From positions 1-64,000 of the forward strand of contig CAYNVT010000002.1 of the NCBI GenBank assembly GCA_964400685.1: a DNA stretch of 64,000 nucleotides, given 5' to 3'. Positions 24,582-31,746 of the stretch are shown in pieces. The stretch is from DATCTV01 sp964400685 (lineage in GTDB: Bacteria; Desulfobacterota; Desulfomonilia; UBA1062). Below the pieces are notes generated by a model. The model was given only the letters and a program-made list of their open reading frames with translations. It had not been told where the DNA came from and ran no database searches. How positions within the stretch are numbered: position 1 is the first letter of the stretch; the number at the start of each line of letters is the position of its first letter. A program made the position numbers and the translations under genes.

Positions 24582-24764
24582 ATGAGTATGAGCAAAAAGA
24601 ATGACTTGTCTGATAAACAACTTAAAAAGTTCAGATCTCTTTCTGAAATGGAATTTGATATTCTTAAAAAAGATTTAGGCGAAAAAATAGCGCTCGATAT
24701 AATTCTTCGTGCAAAAGCAGATATGGTTTATTGCAGCGAAAAGGAACCTGACATATGGCATTAA
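24582..24764 (+). CDS. Small protein, paralogue 3 of an island family (60 residues)
   Basis: A 60-residue protein whose core KFRSLSEMEFDILKKDLG, then an A-x-x-I-I-L-R-A-K-A segment, aligns with the 58-residue proteins at 14270 and 15334. It is therefore a more diverged member of the same family. ATG 24582 follows AAAGGA by eight bases. The frame is open back to ATG 24531, so a form with 17 extra residues (hydrophobic start) is possible. It lies behind promoter P7 and precedes a PilZ gene with its own promoter P8. Confidence 0.65.
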   Translation: MSMSKKNDLSDKQLKKFRSLSEMEFDILKKDLGEKIALDIILRAKADMVYCSEKEPDIWH

Positions 24765-24832
24765 TATTGAGTTTTAATATCTTTTTGTGTGGTGTATTCT
24801 TGAAAGAAAATTAATGTAATTTCAAAGTTATC

Positions 24833-24858
24833 TGTCAATTTTCTAACAATTAAACGTC
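24833..24858 (+). promoter_or_regulatory. ECF-type promoter motif P8 (PilZ gene)
   Basis: TGTCAAT (24833-24839), 15 bases, CGTC (24855-24858), then TAATTGAATCAGGGC. It lies about 195 bases upstream of the PilZ gene. Confidence 0.65.
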
Positions 24859-25053
24859 TAATTGAATCAGGGCATATTTCATAATTCTTAAGCTTTCATA
24901 ATGCATGTCTGAAAATGGGATTATTTTGGTCATCAACATTAGAAGGAGTTTTGACCTACTGCAATGAAGGTCATCGCTAACATGATGTCTCTGCAGATCA
25001 TCTAGAGGACCTATAAATAGAAAAAATGAAATCGAGAAAAAAGGAGGCTTCAG
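24833..25053 (+). repeat. Conserved leader module, copy 3, with 13-codon upstream frame
   Basis: Third member of the leader set: the promoter block, AAGGAGTTTTGACC, and an ATGATGTCTCT segment. ATG 24964 opens a 13-codon frame ending at TAG 25003, about 50 bases before the PilZ start. GACC and GGTC arms could pair around it. Confidence 0.5.
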
Positions 25054-25404
25054 ATGGACGAGAGAAGAGCAAATGTAAGATCTGATGTTAAGCTAAAGGC
25101 AATATTCCGCAAGGATGATTCATATATCTTCAACACAAAAATCACAAATATCAGCATGAGCGGACTGTTTATGGAAACATCACTCTATATGAATTGGGGA
25201 ACCAAGGTTGTTGTTGATATAGATGCGGAGAATATAGGTCAGATAATAGGGGTATATGGACTTGTCGTCAGAAATACCGAAACAGGGGCAGCCGTAGAAT
25301 TTACCCGAGTCGACGCTGATCTTGACAGGCTTATTAAGACTGAAAAGTTAATGATAACTAAGACCAGGTCAGGATCGGCAAATATGAAAATTGCCCGAAG
25401 ATAA
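25054..25404 (+). CDS. PilZ-domain protein (probable c-di-GMP receptor)
   Basis: A 116-residue single-domain protein. ERRANVR near the N-terminus supplies the R-x3-R element and NISMSGLF (about 31-38) the (D/N)-x-S-x-x-G element of PilZ domains, followed by the beta-barrel strands and a basic C-terminal helix. PilZ domains bind cyclic di-GMP and alter motility, exopolysaccharide or transcription. A strong AAAGGAGG lies six bases before the ATG. The gene has a long leader behind promoter P8, so c-di-GMP sensing appears to belong to the same regulon as the lipid operon and small proteins. Confidence 0.85.
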   Translation: MDERRANVRSDVKLKAIFRKDDSYIFNTKITNISMSGLFMETSLYMNWGTKVVVDIDAENIGQIIGVYGLVVRNTETGAAVEFTRVDADLDRLIKTEKLMITKTRSGSANMKIARR

Positions 25405-25504
25405 AAATAATGATGGACACCTAACTTTGTATCCAAATCGTATTTTTATATTCTGGATGATGAGTAAGGAATTAAGCGGAAACCTTATTTAGCAAGGAGG
25501 ATTC

Positions 25505-25732
25505 ATGTTCGAAACTGCAAGTACGAGAATTCAAGATGCATTAAAAGAAATTGAGATCATGAAAGAAACAGGTGAAAAAATTCGTACTTTACCTTGGGCA
25601 ACATATGATAAGGAAGAAGACAACACGCTTTTTGTATCATCTGACCCGAAATTATTAAGATTCTTCGACTATATTATTGTTGATGGTATGATGTATTATA
25701 TCGGGTTTAAAAAAATACAAAATAAGAAGTAG
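25505..25732 (+). CDS. Hypothetical protein
   Basis: A 75-residue protein after a strong AAGGAGG site. An N-terminal helix (about 1-25) is followed by a beta-rich half with several aromatics. No family is recognised. It lies between the PilZ and PP2C genes in the same direction, without one of the ECF-like motifs upstream. Confidence 0.6.
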   Translation: MFETASTRIQDALKEIEIMKETGEKIRTLPWATYDKEEDNTLFVSSDPKLLRFFDYIIVDGMMYYIGFKKIQNKK

Positions 25733-25779
25733 TGCTGCTATAACATAGAGTCTGCTTCTCATTTCAACGAGTTGATTGC

Positions 25780-26493
25780 ATGAACATTCACATAGATCAT
25801 CGCGGTAAAGCTGTTGTGGCATATGTTCAAGGGTCTAATCATAAACAATATGAAGACCGTTTTCGTCTCTTGAGTAAGGATATCCTATTGGTGTCAAAAC
25901 AGGATCGTGGTGAGATATTCGCTGTTTTCGATGGGATCAGCAGTGCTCCTAAGGGGATGAGTGCGGCTCAGTATATGGCTGATCAATTGATTGAATTTTA
26001 CCGGCAGACTGAAGAATATGGTCCTACCTGGGAAGGGCTTCAAAAACTATTATATAGCGGCAATCTGAGCATATGTGAATGGGGGCTTATGCCCGGCACG
26101 GATAGACCCCTGGGTGGTTGTGCAGGTACTGTCGTATGGATCAAAGATAGTAATCTAACCGTGCTGCATGCAGGCGATACAATGGGAATATTGATTCGGG
26201 ACGGGATCTCAGTACAACTCACAAGTTCTCATGAGCAAAAAGGGGCAATTTACCGCTATTTCGGGTTTGGAAAAGGCCTCGTTATCGATGTGAATCATTA
26301 CCAGGTCCAGGATGGTGATTTGATCCTGTTGTTTTCTGATGGAGTGACCAAGGTCTTCAGTCCAATGGAAGCCGCCGACATAGTGATGAAATACGGGGAT
26401 GCTGAAAAGGCCGTCTTCAGACTGGCCGATGAAACGCGCATGAAGGGTTCTACGGATGACATCACCGTTATTCTGGTAGAGATCGAGGAATAA
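25780..26493 (+). CDS. PP2C-family protein phosphatase
   Basis: A 237-residue metal-dependent phosphatase with FDGISS (about 47-52), the HAGDT strand (about 130-134), FSDGV (about 187-191) and STDDIT (about 227-232) near the C-terminus. These are the aspartates that hold the two metal ions. It would dephosphorylate Ser/Thr, for example a kinase target or anti-sigma partner. No matching kinase or anti-anti-sigma gene is next to it; the only kinase-like toxin nearby is hipA, 17 kb away. The start has no strong ribosome site. Confidence 0.85.
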   Translation: MNIHIDHRGKAVVAYVQGSNHKQYEDRFRLLSKDILLVSKQDRGEIFAVFDGISSAPKGMSAAQYMADQLIEFYRQTEEYGPTWEGLQKLLYSGNLSICEWGLMPGTDRPLGGCAGTVVWIKDSNLTVLHAGDTMGILIRDGISVQLTSSHEQKGAIYRYFGFGKGLVIDVNHYQVQDGDLILLFSDGVTKVFSPMEAADIVMKYGDAEKAVFRLADETRMKGSTDDITVILVEIEE

Positions 26494-26586
26494 AATACGC
26501 CGTGTAGGATACCCAAAGCAACAAGGGCATGATTAATATTTCAAACCATAATATCTTAACGATTTACACAATGTGTGAGTAGTCAA

Positions 26587-27867
26587 ATGAACAAGGGAAT
26601 TTATGTTGCAGATAATCGGACGGTGTTTCATGAAGATACCGGCAAACTCTATTTTTTTAGCAAATCTTATGTCCAGGTCTTAAAAGGCTGGCCAAAACCG
26701 TGTGCCTGGATAAGAACTTATGAGACACCCCGTTGGACTCATTGCCGTCCATCTATTAAAATTCCCAAAGGAAATCTGGAGGGGAAAATAAGGAAACTGT
26801 CCATGCCGTATAATCATCATGGTCAACTGCTTTTACCTGAATTTTATTATAAGAAAGAATTCAAGAAATGGGAAGATCTGGCCTGGAACCGCTGGTATGA
26901 TACCATCCCTCTCCATGTGCGGAAGTCAGTCAGCATCTATAGGGACCGGCAATGGCATATGCTGGAGTTTGTAGCATGTTGTGGCCCGGTGGCTTTGGAT
27001 TTAATAAAAGCCAATCCTGCACTGGCATATGCCCTGGCGTCAAACTGGGTATTCCATAAACCGCAGATGAATCAACCGTTGCGCTTCGCCCAGGAACTTT
27101 TGAAAGCAGGCAAAAATCAGCGTGATGTTCTTGCATGGCTGGGTTTCCAGCCATCAGAGCAAATCCGCAGAATTCTCAGGAAGATAGTAGCCCGATCTGT
27201 CAGCATAGGTTCCCTGCTATCTTTACGGCAAAGGCTTCAGGATGACAGAGTCGTAAAAACCCTCAGTCATCTGGACCGAATCAACAGAGGAGTTATCAGG
27301 ATCATAATAGACCCTGAACTATTCAGATTTGTCTCACCTGTATTTCTTCATGAACTGTCCCAGAGCAAAAACGAAGACAGAAAAGCTACCACTGCATGGG
27401 TTTTAAGACACTTTAAAGGAGTGTATGAATATATTCTTTCATCGAATAGAAAATTTCCAGTATTGAATTCTTTAAAAAAACTGGATGAATTCTGTATTAT
27501 GATTCAGAATAAAGTATGTAAAATTCAAAGCGGTAAAATCGATGTCGCATTTCCACCTCCACCCGTTGCCGGAACACCAAGCATAATTCCTTTCGTCAAC
27601 TCACATGAATTGATTGAAGAAGGAGTTCTGCAAAAAAACTGTGTAGCAGACTATATTGGAAATGTTGCGTTTGATAAAAATATGTACCTTTACAAAATCC
27701 TTTCTCCTGAAAGATGCACTCTTTCATTGGAGAAGAACGGCTCCCAATGGAAGATCGGACAACTGGCCCGGGCATGCAACAGAGCGCCTTCAATTGAAAC
27801 CATATCTTTTGTTAAGACTTGGCTTAAGGAAAATACCGCAAAAGAAGTTCTGCATGATAATCTATAA
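26587..27867 (+). CDS. PcfJ-like protein
   Basis: A 426-residue protein. The C-terminal part (about 325-420) fits the PcfJ domain of plasmid and phage proteins: a helix ending in EEGVLQKNCVADY, then LYKIL, ERCTLSLE, WKIGQLARACNRAP and a final Trp helix. The N-terminal two thirds are helical and rich in Trp and Arg. PcfJ proteins are found on conjugative elements, but their biochemical role is not settled. ATG 26587 is used; a GTG at 26575 in frame is equally possible, as neither has a clear ribosome site. Confidence 0.72.
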   Translation: MNKGIYVADNRTVFHEDTGKLYFFSKSYVQVLKGWPKPCAWIRTYETPRWTHCRPSIKIPKGNLEGKIRKLSMPYNHHGQLLLPEFYYKKEFKKWEDLAWNRWYDTIPLHVRKSVSIYRDRQWHMLEFVACCGPVALDLIKANPALAYALASNWVFHKPQMNQPLRFAQELLKAGKNQRDVLAWLGFQPSEQIRRILRKIVARSVSIGSLLSLRQRLQDDRVVKTLSHLDRINRGVIRIIIDPELFRFVSPVFLHELSQSKNEDRKATTAWVLRHFKGVYEYILSSNRKFPVLNSLKKLDEFCIMIQNKVCKIQSGKIDVAFPPPPVAGTPSIIPFVNSHELIEEGVLQKNCVADYIGNVAFDKNMYLYKILSPERCTLSLEKNGSQWKIGQLARACNRAPSIETISFVKTWLKENTAKEVLHDNL

Positions 27868-27959
27868 GACATCGATTAAATCTCCACATACTATGATGAG
27901 AAATTGAACTGAATGAGCTTCGGCTGAAAACCAAGAACTGTTAAATTTGGTACAAGTTT

Positions 27960-27985
27960 TGTCAAGATTTCCGTCAAAGGTCGTC
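27960..27985 (+). promoter_or_regulatory. ECF-type promoter motif P9 (lipoprotein gene)
   Basis: TGTCAAG (27960-27966), 15 bases, CGTC (27982-27985), followed by TTTTAAAATAATGG, about 43 bases upstream of the lipoprotein start. Confidence 0.6.
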
Positions 27986-28027
27986 TTTTAAAATAATGGA
28001 TCGACAATCAATAATGGAGGAAAATTT

Positions 28028-28750
28028 ATGAAGCTGGTTTTTAAGCGTGTGCAGAATATTAAGAAAAATATTAAGATATTTTACAGCCTTCTTATCGCCA
28101 CTTGCCTTATTTTGAGCGCATGTTCCCATGTACCTGAAAGACATGTTCAAAGAGATGAAACGGCTTCAAAAAACATATTTGTTTCAGAGAAAGATCCGGA
28201 TATCACCATCAAGCCGAACAGTGACTTTATTTATATCGGGAGCAAGGAGCTTTATGACAAGGGCAGCAGAGACACACAGTATGTTGAGAAGATGGAACAG
28301 TACACTTACATCTACGTTTCACAGGGAAAAGCAAAAAGAATACTGGTAGTCAAATTCTGTACCATAATTGATGACAGCTATACGTTTTTATCAGATTTCT
28401 TTTCATTCAGAATTAAAGGGATACTGGCCAGAGGAACCGAACTCTTGAGCGACGGAAACAAATACGGGTATTGTATCGGAACCATGACCTCGGAATATGA
28501 TGATACTTCTATGGCTCTTGTTGAAAAGGGCTATCTGCTTCCTGAGTGCCTGATGGTCAAAGAGATGGGTAGGATATATTCAGAAAAGTACGACAAAAAA
28601 ATCCTCATTTCATATTACGAAGATATAGATGACACCGGAATAGACTGCAGCGACTGGCAGTGGGGCCTAGGATCAAAAGAAAAGAAGTACTTTATCGAAG
28701 GTTTCATCAAAAGAAGCAAAGAGGCTTTTTATATAGCCAACAAAGATTAG
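28028..28750 (+). CDS. Hypothetical lipoprotein
   Basis: A 240-residue protein with a basic N-terminus, a hydrophobic signal and the lipobox LSAC (Cys at about 32). The mature part is mixed alpha/beta with many Tyr and Asp and no recognised domain. It is expected in the periplasm, anchored to a membrane by the lipidated Cys. TGGAGG lies eight bases before the ATG, and ECF-like promoter P9 sits just upstream, so it belongs to the same apparent regulon as the M23-vWA lipoprotein. Confidence 0.75.
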   Translation: MKLVFKRVQNIKKNIKIFYSLLIATCLILSACSHVPERHVQRDETASKNIFVSEKDPDITIKPNSDFIYIGSKELYDKGSRDTQYVEKMEQYTYIYVSQGKAKRILVVKFCTIIDDSYTFLSDFFSFRIKGILARGTELLSDGNKYGYCIGTMTSEYDDTSMALVEKGYLLPECLMVKEMGRIYSEKYDKKILISYYEDIDDTGIDCSDWQWGLGSKEKKYFIEGFIKRSKEAFYIANKD

Positions 28751-29035
28751 AAATAAGGCTGTTTGCTGACTTCGGATTCAATTTCGAAATCTATCAGCAA
28801 AAGAGCGTAAGGTATGACATGATGAGAAGTGCTGAGATGAAATCGATATCTGCTTTTCACAAAAAAGAAAGATCGATGGTTCAGAGTAGATCACAGCAAT
28901 GCAACATATGAATCTTCAAGCAAAATTAATTATAATTAAAAGGAAATGCTATTGAAAATGAATTAAGTTTACTGTAGCGTAAAATTATATTGTTAAATGA
29001 ATTAGATCAGTGAATCGATTAGGGCGGAGGTAATT
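28751..29035. other. Intergenic region
   Basis: No gene, promoter motif of the TGTC-N18-CGTC type or clear terminator is seen. Confidence 0.4.
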
Positions 29036-29221
29036 ATGTCGGATTATTCAAGTTGTCCCAATTGCGGTCGCAAAGCCAGGAATGCAATTTCGAGCAATTA
29101 TTTCCTTGTGTCCAAGTGCAAAGATTGCGGGAAAGTTTATTGCAAGGAGTGCGGCGGAAGTCACTGTCCTTCATGCGGTTCATCAAAATCGAGCGAAACC
29201 GGTAAAGTGTATGCGAAATAG
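29036..29221 (+). CDS. Small zinc-ribbon protein
   Basis: A 61-residue protein with four Cys pairs (CPNC at 7-10, CKDC at about 28-31, CKEC at about 36-39, CPSC at about 45-48), enough for two zinc sites. CGGAGG precedes the ATG. It is the first in a run of small Cys-rich genes between 29 and 31.3 kb. The role is unknown; such ribbons often act as protein- or nucleic-acid-binding modules. Confidence 0.72.
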   Translation: MSDYSSCPNCGRKARNAISSNYFLVSKCKDCGKVYCKECGGSHCPSCGSSKSSETGKVYAK

Positions 29222-29280
29222 TACATCTATTTACAATCTCTAACTCGGGCTATGGATACTATAATCAAAAAGAAGAGCTT

Positions 29281-29457
29281 ATGATTCCAATAGAGAAAGA
29301 TCCATTCAGAGTAAGAGGAGATAACGATTTCCCATATCATGCATGCTGTGCATGTTGCGGCCACATGATAATTCAAATTAGTGGCCACTTTTGGTGTGAG
29401 CAATATAGAGATGATGTTGACGCAGACCATGTTTGTAAAAGATGGACACAAAAATAA
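29281..29457 (+). CDS. Small Cys/His-rich protein (58 residues)
   Basis: A 58-residue frame. HACCACCGH (about 20-28), a later HFWCEQ and DADHVCKRW give enough Cys and His for one or two zinc sites. A GAAGAG site lies about six bases before ATG 29281. No family is recognised, but the composition and neighbours (zinc-ribbon genes on both sides) support it as a real gene. Confidence 0.6.
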   Translation: MIPIEKDPFRVRGDNDFPYHACCACCGHMIIQISGHFWCEQYRDDVDADHVCKRWTQK

Positions 29458-29523
29458 AATAAATTTCACAAAAGATAATATGGCTTAGATTAATATCAGA
29501 TATGGTTTTAAAGGAGATTATAT

Positions 29524-29967
29524 ATGTATTCCTGGGATATGAATAAGCACTTATGGCAAGACGAAAAAGCCTTTAAAGGTTTTGAAATTGCAGTTGTAGG
29601 TATGAGTAAAGCTTCCTTGGATAACCCTTTTGATTTTAAAATGATTGCCGATATTTTGGATGGAATTATGCAATCATATGAAACAAAATATGGTCCCATT
29701 GAAGATCCGATCTTCTTTTGGTATTTTGCAACAAGCAATGCCTTTTTCCTTCAAACAGGAAAGAAGTTTGATGAGCTTGGACGAGCACGAATTGCCTATA
29801 TAATGAATGGATATAAAGAAGGTCTAACCAAACATTTGCTATACCCTTCATATACCAAAGTTATGATGGATGTAATTTTTGAGAATGTGGAACAATTTGC
29901 TAACGATCATGATAATGTCTGGTTTTCAAGTAATAAACATAAGTTTGTTCCTATTCCTGATAAATAA
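29524..29967 (+). CDS. Hypothetical protein
   Basis: A 147-residue, mainly helical, aromatic-rich protein with AAAGGAG before the ATG. No motif or family is recognised. It lies between two small zinc-binding genes with short spacers, suggesting one operon. Confidence 0.62.
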   Translation: MYSWDMNKHLWQDEKAFKGFEIAVVGMSKASLDNPFDFKMIADILDGIMQSYETKYGPIEDPIFFWYFATSNAFFLQTGKKFDELGRARIAYIMNGYKEGLTKHLLYPSYTKVMMDVIFENVEQFANDHDNVWFSSNKHKFVPIPDK

Positions 29968-29988
29968 CCTAATTAAAGAGGCCAAGAA

Positions 29989-30201
29989 ATGAGCGAGAAG
30001 GAATTCAAGCAGACTTGCCCAGTATGTGGGAAAAAATCCGAAGAGGTTTATTATTGTAGTCGTTGTGAACGATATTGGTGTCTATCTCTACGATGCCCTA
30101 CAGCACCAAACCCATTAATTATGAAATACGGTTCATGGGAATTTAACTCTATTCGTAACTGTCCAAGGTGTAGGGATAGAGGACACGTTTATCTTAAGTG
30201 A
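29989..30201 (+). CDS. Small zinc-ribbon protein
   Basis: A 70-residue protein with CPVC (about 10-13), CSRC (about 23-26), a CLSLRC segment and CPRC near the end, consistent with two zinc sites. It starts 21 bases after the previous gene with an AAAGAGG site. Its function is unknown. Confidence 0.68.
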   Translation: MSEKEFKQTCPVCGKKSEEVYYCSRCERYWCLSLRCPTAPNPLIMKYGSWEFNSIRNCPRCRDRGHVYLK

Positions 30202-30307
30202 CATGAAAAACATATTAAGCTCAACCTACTCGCTAATACAACTAGATAATTATTTGTTTTAGGTTGACATGATATTTGAAAATATCACCTATTAAAGGAG
30301 ATTGTAA

Positions 30308-30667
30308 ATGAAGATAAAACTTAGTCAAGTTGAGCCTTTTAGCGCTCCTCATATAGATAAACATCAAGCTGCACTATTTTCAGCTCATTTGACACCGTCA
30401 GATACATTCGACTTTAATGGTGATAAAATACCAAAAAGTATGTTGCTACATACCCTGAAATTTAATCTTCCAAGACATAGTTTTGCACATGGATACTTGT
30501 TATCCATAGATGTTGATAGATTCATACAAATTTGCGAGACTGGAGTATATAAATCAATGGGTGAAATTCTACAAATCTATGTAATCGGTGCCATTGAGAT
30601 CGAATATGGTGGCGAAATGTCTGATACTAAAATTCGAGCAAAAAGTTTAAAACTAAATCTACAATAA
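30308..30667 (+). CDS. Hypothetical protein
   Basis: A 119-residue protein with a strong AAAGGAG site. It is predicted mostly beta with a few helices and a hydrophilic, basic end. A TTGACA at 30264-30269 could be a -35 box, but the -10 is weak. No family is recognised. Confidence 0.6.
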   Translation: MKIKLSQVEPFSAPHIDKHQAALFSAHLTPSDTFDFNGDKIPKSMLLHTLKFNLPRHSFAHGYLLSIDVDRFIQICETGVYKSMGEILQIYVIGAIEIEYGGEMSDTKIRAKSLKLNLQ

Positions 30668-30711
30668 AGAAGACCAGCATTTAGCGAAACTATTCTTCGA
30701 AAGGAGATAAT

Positions 30712-31164
30712 ATGGACCTTGAATTAGTTGAAGATATTATTGAGTGGCTCAGGGAGTATGAATTTAAAATAGATATTGTTAAAAAGGGAGTATTATATAA
30801 CCTGTATTATAATCTACAAAATCCAGATAAAAAATACGAATTGGAATTCTATAAAGTTGACGAGGCAGGTACTCTCGGTCTAAAAATTCAATGGCACTAT
30901 GGCAAAGTAGTAGATTTAAAAGCAACATTATTTTGCCTAACTCTAAACTGTACACTCTTTAAAGATAGCGGACCTTTATTCGCCGGATTTTTACCAATGT
31001 CTGATAAAAGCGTGGATTTTATGCTGGTCGGACAGATGATCTTTTCTCCAAATACTCCACCAGAGGAGGTTGCAACACTACTTTTTTTTAATGCATTCAT
31101 GAATTATCTCTTTTTAGATATTAATATACCAGGTGTCCGGCTATATCCATTCAAGAAGGATTAA
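30712..31164 (+). CDS. Hypothetical protein, possibly chaperone-like fold
   Basis: A 150-residue acidic protein starting after GAAAGGAG. The alternation of an N-terminal helix, four or five strands and a C-terminal helix recalls YbjN or secretion-chaperone-like folds, but the resemblance is by pattern only. It is co-oriented with the flanking small genes and ends just before a 45-residue zinc-binding frame. Confidence 0.58.
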   Translation: MDLELVEDIIEWLREYEFKIDIVKKGVLYNLYYNLQNPDKKYELEFYKVDEAGTLGLKIQWHYGKVVDLKATLFCLTLNCTLFKDSGPLFAGFLPMSDKSVDFMLVGQMIFSPNTPPEEVATLLFFNAFMNYLFLDINIPGVRLYPFKKD

Positions 31165-31169
31165 ATATC

Positions 31170-31307
31170 ATGGCTATTTATAAGTGCAAGGATTGTCCTT
31201 TTTTTGAAAAAAAGGGGTCGTGGCCTGGCACGACTTTTTATTGTAACAAGTTCCACACAAAAGTCGATTACAATAAATCCGCCTGTTCCGATATGAAAGG
31301 TAAATAG
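31170..31307 (+). CDS. Small Cys-rich protein (45 residues)
   Basis: A 45-residue protein starting at ATG 31170 after AGAAGGA. It has YKCKDC near the N-terminus and two more Cys (YCNKFH and ACSD), enough for one zinc site. It is basic overall. It starts six bases after the preceding gene, which supports co-transcription. No family is recognised. Confidence 0.6.
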   Translation: MAIYKCKDCPFFEKKGSWPGTTFYCNKFHTKVDYNKSACSDMKGK

Positions 31308-31425
31308 ATCGATGATTACGCTGGTGTGATCATTTTTCGTGGGCATATATGAAGGGTAAACTTATGCACCCTCTTAAAAAAAAGCCGGGGTCCATAGAGT
31401 GTACGACTATGGGGATTGATGCAAT

Positions 31426-31737
31426 ATGATAGAAATTACTGGCGAAGTAGATCAAAAAGAAAGAAGTCAGATGATGAGACCTGGGGTTGTTAAGCCGGAT
31501 CCCAAGGAATTCACACATATTCCTGTCTTTCGCCTTCGGATTTTGACCTCTTCCGGAAAGTTAGTACAGGTATTGTATAAAGGCGAACCGCCGGGTGATG
31601 CTGATATCGGGCATGAAGTTAAAGTGAAAGGGGTAGAGAGAGGTGGTATTATCCACGCAAGGAGTATTTTCAATTTAACAACAGACTCATGGGTAACAGC
31701 GCCCCCCGGACTTTTACAAAAACTCTTCGGAGACTAA
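31426..31737 (+). CDS. Hypothetical protein, possible OB-fold
   Basis: A 103-residue protein, mostly beta, with a pattern of five strands and a GHEVKVKGVERGGIIHARSI segment (about 62-81) that looks like an OB-fold of the nucleic-acid-binding kind. It ends nine bases before the HerA-like ATPase gene and is probably co-transcribed with it, possibly as an accessory factor. Confidence 0.6.
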   Translation: MIEITGEVDQKERSQMMRPGVVKPDPKEFTHIPVFRLRILTSSGKLVQVLYKGEPPGDADIGHEVKVKGVERGGIIHARSIFNLTTDSWVTAPPGLLQKLFGD

Positions 31738-31746
31738 ATCAGTATT

